Origin: Nibrella saemangeumensis
GTDB lineage: Bacteria; Bacteroidota; Bacteroidia; Cytophagales; Spirosomataceae
NCBI RefSeq assembly: GCF_039541915.1
Contig: NZ_BAABHD010000070.1
Location: 1-53,062, forward strand
Reading direction: 5' to 3'
DNA: 53,062 bases
The notes under the pieces were generated by a model, which saw only the letters and a program-made list of their open reading frames with translations, had not been told where the DNA came from and did not search any database. Of this stretch, positions 1 through 7,900 are shown one piece after another. The translations under genes were made by a program, and so were the position numbers. Each line of letters opens with the position of its first letter. Position 1 is the first letter of the stretch.

Positions 1-93
1 CGCCGACTCAGCAAAGATTATGAATGTGACTGTTCATCGGCCGAATCCTTTGTGTATCTGGCGAACATTTATCGCATTAGCCGTAAAATTTAA
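1..93 (+). mobile_element. C-terminal end of a transposase (IS4/IS5-type), cut by window edge
   Basis: The window opens inside a reading frame that ends at the TAA at 91-93. The last 30 residues read RRLSKDYE...SAESFVYLANIYRI..., which resembles the C-terminus of IS5-type DDE transposases (RLSKDYE-x-SAES-x-Y-x-A-x-I-x-R-I). Everything upstream lies outside the window, so neither the catalytic triad nor the terminal inverted repeat can be seen. It matters mainly as a boundary marker: it sits next to the AT-rich block that follows and points toward the genes at 447-4773. Family assignment rests on 30 residues only. Confidence 0.7.
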
Positions 94-446
94 ACAGGTT
101 CTTAATGTTTAGACCAGGTATATAATTAAGAAATATTTTTAGTTTTATAGTACAACTTTCTACAATTATAGAAAGCAAAACGTTATTCCGATTGGAGGAA
201 ATAGTGGTGTGTATTTGGCGTTCTTTTTTTGGTTTTTCAAGGTAATATTGGCATCCACATCTAAAAACACTCTCCGTACTTGAAGCCAATTTTGAACACT
301 AAGGTTGATTTCTTATGTCTAAATATGGTTTGAGGAAATTAAACAATAAGCTTAAAAAGTCACAATTGAAAAATCCTAAGAGTACAAATATCTTACATAA
401 AAGAAAGACTAAATTTTGAAATCATTTAAAACCCTTTTTTATCCAA
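94..446. other. AT-rich intergenic stretch
   Basis: This 353-bp spacer lies between the transposase tail and the first island gene. It is very AT-rich. The only open frame I could justify mentioning is the short basic one at 315-419; a 70-codon minus-strand frame (77-289) has no recognisable features. The IS right end must lie in the first tens of bases but cannot be defined without its left partner. The promoter for the 447 gene probably lies here; no exact TAnnTTTG box was found close to the start. Confidence 0.5.
315..419 (+). CDS. Possible 34-aa strongly basic peptide
   Basis: An ATG at 315 opens a 34-codon frame ending in TGA (417-419), 27 bp before the 301-aa gene. The predicted peptide has 11 Lys, 3 Arg and no acidic residues (begins MSKYGLRKLN, ends KRKTKF). 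It has no signal peptide or membrane segment. AT-rich DNA readily produces lysine-rich chance frames, and the upstream AAGG is a poor ribosome-binding site for this phylum. It could be a leader or a nucleic-acid-binding peptide, or nothing at all. Confidence 0.2.
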   Translation: MSKYGLRKLNNKLKKSQLKNPKSTNILHKRKTKF

Positions 447-1352
447 ATGGACACACAAACTATCAAAAATGATCCCGATCACCATGCATTTTGTCTTGTG
501 GGGGTAGATACCTTATTCCTCGTTCATCAAATCATGACCCATATGGAGGCTCATTCCTATGAATTGATACTTGAGGTCACTATTCCTGAAGATGTTAAAA
601 AGAAAATTTTAGCAGACAGAATGAAAAATGGAAATTCGTATTATTTGGCCAACTGGTTTGGTTCTGAAGACATTGAAGCCTTTACAGTACCAAGCCTTGC
701 TTCCGGAAACAGAAAAAAGTTTAACGCAAATGTATGGACTTCAGTCGAACCCGCTCAGGAGGTTCCAACTGAACTTGTTCCCGACCAAAAGAAGGGCCCC
801 GACAAAAGACTAAAGGGTATGCACTTGCCTCCAGCTACCTTACCTCAACCACCTTGGGCCGGGTATTGGGGAAAACCGGAAGTTAAACCATGGCTGACTA
901 ATGTGATGGTTACGGTAGAAAGGGTAGTTCATTATAGACACATTAACAGAAATGAAAATTCAAGACGATTTGAAGATTACATACTGTTTGGAAGGGGGAA
1001 AGAAGCCCATATAATGCATTCTGTCATATGGCAACCAGAGTATGATCATGTAGCCACATTGAAAGAAGCACCTGATTGGATAGATGAAGAGCAATTGATT
1101 GCAACAATACATGTCTGCTTCCCTCATCTGCCTTATGACAACTACAGCACCTATTGTGACAATCCATTGAAAGATAAAACTCGTCATCAAGTGCTATATC
1201 ATGGACTAAGTCAATATAGAGATATGTTCGGAAATCTCCAGAATAAGCTCCCTGAACTCTACATCGACGTTGAACATACCTGGTGGTTCTCTACTAAAGT
1301 CATCAATTATTGGAACTATCAGTTCTGTCAAGACAGCAAAGAAATCAGCTAA
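447..1352 (+). CDS. Hypothetical protein, first gene of a three-gene island
   Basis: The 301-aa product was not recognised. It is soluble: no signal peptide and no hydrophobic segment long enough for a membrane helix. It is rich in Trp, Tyr, His and Pro, with a central aromatic/proline stretch around residues 127-150 (PPWAGYWGKPEVKPWL) and another aromatic cluster near the C-terminus (HTWWFSTKVINYWNYQF). It contains four scattered cysteines and no obvious metal motif. The stop lies 9 bp before the start of the PLP decarboxylase gene, so the two are almost certainly cotranscribed and probably share a role, for example as a partner or accessory subunit (inference). Base composition is visibly more AT-rich than the genes from 5425 onward, which suggests transfer. 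No function is proposed. Confidence 0.8.
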   Translation: MDTQTIKNDPDHHAFCLVGVDTLFLVHQIMTHMEAHSYELILEVTIPEDVKKKILADRMKNGNSYYLANWFGSEDIEAFTVPSLASGNRKKFNANVWTSVEPAQEVPTELVPDQKKGPDKRLKGMHLPPATLPQPPWAGYWGKPEVKPWLTNVMVTVERVVHYRHINRNENSRRFEDYILFGRGKEAHIMHSVIWQPEYDHVATLKEAPDWIDEEQLIATIHVCFPHLPYDNYSTYCDNPLKDKTRHQVLYHGLSQYRDMFGNLQNKLPELYIDVEHTWWFSTKVINYWNYQFCQDSKEIS

Positions 1353-1361
1353 ACTATCATC

Positions 1362-3626
1362 ATGGATATAAACAAGAAAATTGAAGCCCTTAGGGGGCAA
1401 ATGGCTCTTGCCAAATCTAACGGTACCCAGTCTATGGGTACGTGGTTTTTGGGGCCTAAAGGAGAAAGTCATAATCTACTGAAAGAAATGTTGGAGGAAG
1501 CACTTCACCATGCAACTGATGGTAGAGAATCTACTTACCCTAATGACCCAGAATGGGCGAATACAGATTCTCCCGAGTATAAAGCAGAGAGCAAAGTCAT
1601 CATGAGCAACTTCAAGCAATTGGTGAGAAACTTGGAGACTTACAGTGTTCCCTTTAGCAGTTACCGATATCAGGGCCATATGCTTTGGGATCAATCTCTT
1701 CCTTCAGTAGCAGGCTATTTTGCAGCAATGCTTTACAATCAAAATAACGTAGCTGCAGAAGCGAGTCCACTGACTACTGCATTCGAGATAGAGGTGGCAA
1801 ATGACTTATGCCATATGGTTGGTTACATGGATGATGGAGATGTAGAACCTTGGGGACATATCACTTGTGATGGAACCATGGCCAATATTGAAGCAATGTG
1901 GTCTGGTAGAAACACCAAACTCTATCCTTTTGCCGTACTGGCAGCTTTCATTAAAGAAGATTATCTATCTAAACTAAGTAAATTAGAAGTTCAACTAACC
2001 GGTAAAAACGCGCCTAGGAAAAAGATACTTGACATGGGCTGGTGGGAATTGATCAACCTGAAGAGAGATGTTATTTTAAGCATTCCCACGCGCCTGTTGC
2101 AATTAGCTAAACAGGCGGGGGTTGATAGTACTACGCTTGAGAATCTGATCCAGAAATACACGGTTCAGCAACTAGGCCTTATGAGATTTGCCAATTATAT
2201 GGATGAACTCTTAGAGGCCGATGGTGAATTCCGGGAGGCTTTAGGCAATATGAAATTGGTTGGCCCTGCCACCATGCATTATTCACTACCCAAGGCTGCA
2301 ACCCTTATTGGGCTAGGGAGCGGCTCTTTTACCAAAATCCAGATCCAGAGTAATGCAAGAATGGAGATTGATCACTTGGAAAAAACCGTTCAGGAACATT
2401 ACGAAAAGAAAATTCCGATTATAACTGTTGTGGCTGTAATGGGCACCACTGAAGAGAGTGCTGTTGACGACCTTTCAGGTGTTCTCGAACTCAGGGAGAA
2501 AATGAGAGAAAATGGTATGGAATTTTTCGTGCATGCCGATGGAGCATGGGGAGGGTATTTTGCATCAATGTTGAATGCCCCTTCAGAACAATCAGATGCA
2601 CACCACCACCTTAGAACACATAGACAGTTAGCGCAAGGAAATCAATCAGGGGATGCGCACAAGGAAAATATTGACGCAGCAATCGCATATCAACAACTCA
2701 AAAATGCGAGTAAAAATCCACGGGCACATGAAATGTTTATGTTCACTGCTAGCACTGGATTGAACACTCACACTGCCAAACAGTTGGCCAGGCTAAAAGA
2801 TGCTGACACTATTACAATTGATCCTCATAAATCTGGATTTGCATTATACCCTGCTGGAAGCTTAGTATACAAGGATCATCGAATGCCTCAAATGATTCAG
2901 ATCACAGCTCCTGTAGTTTATCATGGAGGAGATGCACCTACCACAGGAGTATTTGGTGTAGAAGGATCTAAACCTGGTGCATCAGCAGCCAGCGTCTATT
3001 TTAGCCATCGGATCATTAAGCCAGATCAAAGTGGATATGGGAGAGTACTTGGAAGATGTACATTTAACACTAAGCGTTTATTCGCTCAAATGATGGCTAT
3101 AGAATCAGAGGATTTCAAACTTGCTGCTCTCACAGATCTGAAACCTGAAGAAATAGAAAGAATTAAAGAGTGGACAAAACTTTCTAATCTCGAATTATGG
3201 GAAAGACTTAGTGAGAGCAAGATTGAATTCGATCTTTTCCAAAGAACAGGGCCAGATCTGAATATTATCTCCTATGCATTGAATCCTATAATTAATGGTA
3301 AAGAAAATAAAGACCCCAAAGTCACCAACGACTTTAACAATTCCTTGTTTGAAAAATTAAGTAATCAAAATACAGATGAGCCGCTTCCTGAAGTCATTGT
3401 GACCAGCTCAACTTTCGACTCTGAAAATTCTTCAAATGCAATCAGGTCATTAAGAAATCAACTAAAAATTGATCAAGATGATACTTTAGATATGAATTTT
3501 TTGATAACTACGGTAATGAATCCCTGGCTATCAGATACAGATCAGGGTAAACGAAATATGATTCCTGAGATAGTGGGCTATTTGCAGAAAGCCGCTGAAG
3601 ATCTTGTGCATTCAAAGTATAAATAG
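1362..3626 (+). CDS. PLP-dependent decarboxylase, tyrosine-decarboxylase-like, extended
   Basis: A 754-aa member of the group II pyridoxal-phosphate decarboxylases, which convert aromatic or acidic amino acids to amines and CO2 in the cytoplasm. The cofactor-site signature HADGAWGGYF is at about residues 391-400; Asp393 would contact the pyridine nitrogen. The Schiff-base lysine is Lys490 in TIDPHKSGFALYPAG, whose DPHKxG...YPAG context resembles bacterial tyrosine decarboxylases more than glutamate decarboxylases. Those enzymes are about 620 aa. This one is longer, with a charged linker around residues 405-450 and a C-terminal part of unclear fold, so substrate cannot be read from sequence. 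It sits 9 bp after the 301-aa gene and 40 bp before the cyclase-like gene. No amino acid/amine antiporter of the kind that accompanies acid-resistance decarboxylases is present, which argues for a biosynthetic or signalling amine. Confidence 0.88.
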   Translation: MDINKKIEALRGQMALAKSNGTQSMGTWFLGPKGESHNLLKEMLEEALHHATDGRESTYPNDPEWANTDSPEYKAESKVIMSNFKQLVRNLETYSVPFSSYRYQGHMLWDQSLPSVAGYFAAMLYNQNNVAAEASPLTTAFEIEVANDLCHMVGYMDDGDVEPWGHITCDGTMANIEAMWSGRNTKLYPFAVLAAFIKEDYLSKLSKLEVQLTGKNAPRKKILDMGWWELINLKRDVILSIPTRLLQLAKQAGVDSTTLENLIQKYTVQQLGLMRFANYMDELLEADGEFREALGNMKLVGPATMHYSLPKAATLIGLGSGSFTKIQIQSNARMEIDHLEKTVQEHYEKKIPIITVVAVMGTTEESAVDDLSGVLELREKMRENGMEFFVHADGAWGGYFASMLNAPSEQSDAHHHLRTHRQLAQGNQSGDAHKENIDAAIAYQQLKNASKNPRAHEMFMFTASTGLNTHTAKQLARLKDADTITIDPHKSGFALYPAGSLVYKDHRMPQMIQITAPVVYHGGDAPTTGVFGVEGSKPGASAASVYFSHRIIKPDQSGYGRVLGRCTFNTKRLFAQMMAIESEDFKLAALTDLKPEEIERIKEWTKLSNLELWERLSESKIEFDLFQRTGPDLNIISYALNPIINGKENKDPKVTNDFNNSLFEKLSNQNTDEPLPEVIVTSSTFDSENSSNAIRSLRNQLKIDQDDTLDMNFLITTVMNPWLSDTDQGKRNMIPEIVGYLQKAAEDLVHSKYK

Positions 3627-3666
3627 TCTCGAACTGAAAACTTTTAGCTAAACAATTTTATACGGT

Positions 3667-4773
3667 ATGGAAACTCTTAAAGGACATGCTACGAAGATGA
3701 TGAAGACAAAAACTTCATCGAGCCCTAATGCAATTGAAGATTTTAATCATGCGTGGGAAGTGCTTTTTGCATACAGTGGTCCTAGCATGGTATTAAGAGA
3801 CGTCGTACTGGGTGCCTTGCCGGGGAAGTTTCCCAGTCTTGCCGTAAGACAGGTAATTATGGATAAACATCATGCCATGCATGATTCAATTAAACAAATT
3901 GCTTCTTCCGAGCAAGGACAAGTAGACACCTGTGTGTTTTGCAAACTTGCATTTGGCTCCATATACGAAGATCCAAATTTCGGGCGCATAACAATCACAA
4001 GAAATAAAAGGAACAAATATTACTGCAATACTTGCGACATGTTCTTGCGCATTTGCCCGGGACATGCATCTCTTGAACTGCCTGTTATGGTAGTTGACGT
4101 TAAAGGATCAAGGAAAATCCGTAATAACCCGGAAGTTAGTCTTTATCAGTATTCTAAAATGCTCTCAGATTTTCAATGTTTAGCCGCAGCTGTTATCCAA
4201 AAAAATTTGGGCATGGTACTAAACACTGTCGGAGATGCTGTTATCGGAATATGGCCATCTGGTTTTATACCTGAAGAACTTAGAAAAAAACACAATTGGA
4301 ATGAAAAAGAGCCGGCAAAACTAGCTGCTAAGCTTGCCTTAATTGCAAGTGCGGAACTTGCTAAGCTAAGTCCAGATTCTCATGAATCTGGCAAACTTCC
4401 GTTTAAAGGGGCTCTTGATTCAACAGTAATGTCCATTTTTTCTGTTCAATCAAGGAACAAAATAAAAGAGTTCGAATTTTCTGATCTGGATGCTGCGCTT
4501 AGCGGAGATCCAATTGTTGATGACTTCGGTAATTTCCCAAATGATGAAGACGATGGTGAATTACAGAAAGGTCCCACGAGCATAGATGTGGCTGGAGAGG
4601 CAATAGAATTCACGTCAGAGTTATCGGGCCATAGTTTCTTAAAGGCAGGAGAATTTGCTATTACACAAAGATTAGACAAGGTTGCCGGCAACACTGACTT
4701 TGAATATGACGTTCTTGACGAATTCAAAGAACCTATCAGGGTATTAAAAAGAGCTAAATCAATGACATTCTGA
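3667..4773 (+). CDS. Zinc-ribbon protein with degenerate class III nucleotidyl cyclase domain
   Basis: This 368-aa soluble protein has two recognisable parts. An N-terminal zinc ribbon is formed by CVFC (about residues 89-92) and CNTC (about 120-123). A cyclase homology domain follows directly, beginning ELPVMVVDVKGSR; the Asp of VDVKGSR and the Asp of TVGDAVIGIWPSGF match the two metal-binding aspartates of class III adenylate/guanylate cyclases. The same order (CxxC ribbon, then PG-x-A-x-x-EL-x-x-x-x-x-D-x-x-GS) is known from bacterial zinc-ribbon cyclase-domain proteins. The segment equivalent to the transition-state motif (GDxVNxxARL) reads GEAIEFTSEL, so the usual Asn and Arg appear to be Glu and Glu. 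An acidic linker (DDFGNFPNDEDDGE) interrupts the domain. It may therefore bind nucleotide without cyclising it, or use other chemistry. It ends the three-gene unit. Confidence 0.75.
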   Translation: METLKGHATKMMKTKTSSSPNAIEDFNHAWEVLFAYSGPSMVLRDVVLGALPGKFPSLAVRQVIMDKHHAMHDSIKQIASSEQGQVDTCVFCKLAFGSIYEDPNFGRITITRNKRNKYYCNTCDMFLRICPGHASLELPVMVVDVKGSRKIRNNPEVSLYQYSKMLSDFQCLAAAVIQKNLGMVLNTVGDAVIGIWPSGFIPEELRKKHNWNEKEPAKLAAKLALIASAELAKLSPDSHESGKLPFKGALDSTVMSIFSVQSRNKIKEFEFSDLDAALSGDPIVDDFGNFPNDEDDGELQKGPTSIDVAGEAIEFTSELSGHSFLKAGEFAITQRLDKVAGNTDFEYDVLDEFKEPIRVLKRAKSMTF

Positions 4774-4788
4774 TAGATGTCATTGATT
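4757..4788 (+). terminator. Hairpin spanning the stop codon of the cyclase-like gene
   Basis: A perfect 12-bp inverted repeat (4757-4768 and 4777-4788) encloses an 8-nt loop that carries the TGA stop codon at 4771-4773. The stem is AT-rich and there is no clean U-run directly behind it, so it is a weak terminator at best. It marks the right end of the three-gene transcription unit. Confidence 0.5.
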
Positions 4789-4858
4789 ATAACCGCCCGC
4801 TAGCTAACAAAAAAAACCAAAATTCCTTTCACGCTTTTTTCTGGGTTTTTAATCATAG

Positions 4859-5245
4859 GCGGTTTGTTCTCCTGCGGATTTAAAAAATAAGATTTTGTAC
4901 GATTTAGCTTTAACAGAAAAAGTGGAAACCTGCCTTTCGGAAGAAGTGGTTATCGAGTATTTGGAAGTGCTGAACAAGGATAAATTTTCCCGGTTTGCCA
5001 GCTTCAAGACGAAAGCACAAGTAGTGTTGAACAAACTGCGAGAAATTGCAACTTTCTACAAAACAGACTGAAAAGTCGAAGATTTGACCGATACAAGCGA
5101 TAACAAGTTTATGCAATTGGCAGCAGTAAGTGCAGCAGACTACTTTATAACAGTAAACACGCTTGACTTCACAATAACCGAGTTTGAATATACCCGCGTT
5201 TTGACACCGAGGGAGTATTGGGACAATTACAACCCGAAAGAATAA
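4859..5245 (+). pseudogene. Decayed PIN-domain toxin (VapC-like) gene
   Basis: One plus-strand frame carries the body of a toxin of the putative toxin-antitoxin PIN family: CLSEEVVIEYLEVLNKDKF, then SFKTKAQVVLNKLREIA, and after an in-frame TGA (5069-5071) the C-terminal half SDNKFMQLAAVSAADYFIT, NTLDF and RVLTPREYW, ending at TAA 5243-5245. PIN toxins are Mg-dependent ribonucleases; the DNKF and NTLDF segments match the later acidic positions. The N-terminal part with the first conserved Asp (typically xxDTNxxIS) is missing behind a stop at 4856-4858, and no antitoxin gene precedes it. It is a broken gene and cannot encode active toxin. A 156-codon minus-strand frame over the same bases is a shadow. 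Confidence 0.8.
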
Positions 5246-5424
5246 CAATTTTAGCCAACACTGCCTTTGTAACAAGGCGGGTAAGGAGACGTTGTAATCC
5301 TTACCCAAGTCAGTCCTACTATGTACAAAACACTTTGTTTTAAGAAACAGAGGTTTCTCGGAGTGGTTTTTTACCGGCACAAGCGCAGATTCAAGATTTG
5401 TTTACAAACATCCAATACCACGCC

Positions 5425-7806
5425 ATGTTCAAAAATTACTTTAAGACCGCTACACGTAACCTGTCGAAAAACAAATTTTTCACAACCTTAAATGTCTTTG
5501 GCCTGGCACTGGGCATGTCGCTCAACCTACTGGTCGTTGCCATGATCGTGTTCATCTACCAATTCGATAACTTTCATCCGAATAAAGAGAACATATACCG
5601 GGTAATCACTCACGTTCAGGATCGGCAGGAGAACCCGTCGTTCGCATCCGTGCCCATCGGTGCGACTCAACTGCTGAAAGGCAATGTCATAGGGGTGGAA
5701 AAGGTTGTTCGTATTCACCAATCGCTTCCCCGACATGTTCGTTATGCCGACAATAAAATTCCTGTAAGCGGATACTTTGCGGATGCAGCGTATCTCTCGA
5801 TGTTTAACTTTCCCCTGCTGCGGGGCAACCCCGCCACTTCGCTGGCACAGCCCAATACGATGGTTGTTACCGAGGCCGCTGCGGCCAGAATCTTTGGGAA
5901 AAAGGACCCGATGGGCGAAATTGTATCCATCGAGCCATTTGGTGAAGTGATGGTCACTGGGGTAGCGAAAGACATGCCGAAGAATTCGCACTTGAAAGTC
6001 GAAGCGTTGGTCTCATTCGCCACGCTCACCTCGCATCATGGCGCGTCTTTTACAACCGACGAAAAGAATTGGAATAACTTCCGCAATTCATACACGTATC
6101 TGCAACTCGCTGACAATTCGAGTCCCTCGGCCATCGAAGCGTTCCTCAACAGTGTTGCAAAAGAAAAATATACGACACCTGAGTTCCAGGCTTCGTTCGA
6201 ACTTCAGCGGTTCGATACCATTGTTCCCGGGCCTGAGCTGGATAATGACATGGGCAACGAATGGAGCTACCAGGAAATGGCGCTCATGGGAGTTTTACCC
6301 CTGATTATACTCCTCACAGCATGCAGCAACTACGTGAGCCTCGCTATCTCCCAGTCGCTCAAACGGATGAAAGAGATCGGGGTGCGGAAGGTGATGGGCG
6401 CACGGAAAAGACAGATCTTTATGCAGTTTGTGATGGAAAGCACCATTATTATGCTGCTGGCGGTGTCACTGTCGTATTTGTTCTTTAATCCAGTTCGCGA
6501 AGCCCTGTCGCTTACCGCCGAACATGATTCGGTTGATTTGAATCCGACGCCCGGAACGTTTGCCGGTTTCATAGCCTTCGCCCTCCTGGTTGGGGTTGCT
6601 GCGGGCATTGTTCCGGCGCTCCATTTTTCAAAAATCGGCCCCACCCTGGCGCTGAAAGGGAAGGAGCCGCAAACAAAAAAGGGAGGCTGGTTTTCGCTGC
6701 GCAAAGTCGTGATCACCTCCCAATTCATCCTGTCGCTGGGTTTTATCATGGCCATGGTGGTTATGATGCAACAGTATCGGTACTCCATCCATTATGATTT
6801 TGGATTCGACCAGGAGAACATACTCAACGTTGACCTTCAACAGGCGGATCCGCAATTGGTCAAAAATGAATTTGGAAAGCTTTCCTTCGTTTCTCCGATC
6901 GCTATGTCGTCGCACCCACTGGGAGCCGGTAACGTACCGGGGTTATATGTGAAGCGGGTGGCCCATTCAGATTCCATAGCCGCGAGCAAGATGGCCATCG
7001 ATGAAAACTTTATAACCAACATGGGTCTGCACCTCGTGCTGGGAAGGAACTTCACCAACGATGCCGGCGTAAACTCGCGTTTGATCATCATCAATGAAGT
7101 ATTTGCAAAAAAGCTGAGCCCGGATGACGCTTCCGGCGCCATCGATCAGGTGATCATCCTGCCCGATAAACGAGAAGTGAGGGTGGCGGGTATTTTGAAA
7201 GATTTCCACTACGCAAACCTGAAATCTCCCATTGGAAACTTTTTCTTCGAATATGCGCCCGAGAACTTCAACTATGCGAATTTTCACCTCCTATCAACCA
7301 ACAAGCCCCAGGCTTTCAGGGACATGGAAGCAGCCTGGAAAACTGTCGGGAAAGGGGACACGTTTAAAGCCGAATTCCTGGCCGACCAGATCCGCGATGC
7401 CTATTCGTTTTATAACAGCATTGTGAAGATGTGGGGGTTCCTGGGACTGTTGGCCATCACCATAGCATGCCTGGGGCTATTGGGCACGGTCGTGTTCACG
7501 GTCAAAAACCGGGTCAAAGAAGTGAGTATCCGGAAAGTGATGGGTGCCTCTTCCGGAAGCCTGGTGTACCTGCTATCCCGGGACTTCCTGGTGCTGCTGG
7601 CCATTGCGGCTGCCGTTACCATTCCAGGCGTCTACCTGTTAATGGAGTTGATGCTGCAAGAGGGCCAGTATTATCATGCGCCCATTGGTGCGGTTGAAAT
7701 CGTCATAAGCCTGGCGGTGGTGTTAGCCCTTGGACTGACAACCATCTTCTCCCAAACGTTGAAGGCGGCCAATACAAATCCGGTGGATAATCTTAGGATG
7801 GAGTAA
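5425..7806 (+). CDS. ABC transporter permease, FtsX/MacB type
   Basis: This 793-aa inner-membrane protein belongs to the large Bacteroidota permeases with two FtsX halves. A transmembrane helix lies near residues 20-42 (FGLALGMSLNLLVVAMIVF), followed by a MacB-like periplasmic domain. The first three-helix FtsX block begins near residue 290, and a second periplasmic domain and FtsX block end the protein. The hallmark RKVMGA occurs twice, at about residues 320 and 703, as expected for the two cytoplasmic coupling loops. Such permeases work with a separate ATPase in lipoprotein export, efflux or envelope stress. No ATPase gene is adjacent, so its partner is encoded elsewhere. A TTG at 5398 would add nine residues; ATG 5425 (MFKNYFKTA) fits the family N-terminus better. 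Higher GC here marks the end of the AT-rich block. Confidence 0.9.
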   Translation: MFKNYFKTATRNLSKNKFFTTLNVFGLALGMSLNLLVVAMIVFIYQFDNFHPNKENIYRVITHVQDRQENPSFASVPIGATQLLKGNVIGVEKVVRIHQSLPRHVRYADNKIPVSGYFADAAYLSMFNFPLLRGNPATSLAQPNTMVVTEAAAARIFGKKDPMGEIVSIEPFGEVMVTGVAKDMPKNSHLKVEALVSFATLTSHHGASFTTDEKNWNNFRNSYTYLQLADNSSPSAIEAFLNSVAKEKYTTPEFQASFELQRFDTIVPGPELDNDMGNEWSYQEMALMGVLPLIILLTACSNYVSLAISQSLKRMKEIGVRKVMGARKRQIFMQFVMESTIIMLLAVSLSYLFFNPVREALSLTAEHDSVDLNPTPGTFAGFIAFALLVGVAAGIVPALHFSKIGPTLALKGKEPQTKKGGWFSLRKVVITSQFILSLGFIMAMVVMMQQYRYSIHYDFGFDQENILNVDLQQADPQLVKNEFGKLSFVSPIAMSSHPLGAGNVPGLYVKRVAHSDSIAASKMAIDENFITNMGLHLVLGRNFTNDAGVNSRLIIINEVFAKKLSPDDASGAIDQVIILPDKREVRVAGILKDFHYANLKSPIGNFFFEYAPENFNYANFHLLSTNKPQAFRDMEAAWKTVGKGDTFKAEFLADQIRDAYSFYNSIVKMWGFLGLLAITIACLGLLGTVVFTVKNRVKEVSIRKVMGASSGSLVYLLSRDFLVLLAIAAAVTIPGVYLLMELMLQEGQYYHAPIGAVEIVISLAVVLALGLTTIFSQTLKAANTNPVDNLRME

Positions 7807-7900
7807 TCCAGACAACGGTTTTTCCAAACCGGAAGCTAACTGGTCAGGTACTATTTTCCCATTAATGCGTACCTTACCTTTCGGGTAAACTCCTACCATC

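Noticed and set aside
77..289. 70-codon minus-strand frame next to the transposase tail
   Set aside because: AT-rich chance frame that overlaps the transposase end and shows no domain features.
4910..5380. 156-codon minus-strand frame with many Cys and Phe
   Set aside because: It is the antisense of the decayed PIN-toxin gene, whose family motifs are clear on the plus strand.
7816..7831. CGGTTT-TTCC-AAACCG hairpin after the ABC permease gene
   Set aside because: Six-bp stem without a U-run; could arise by chance.
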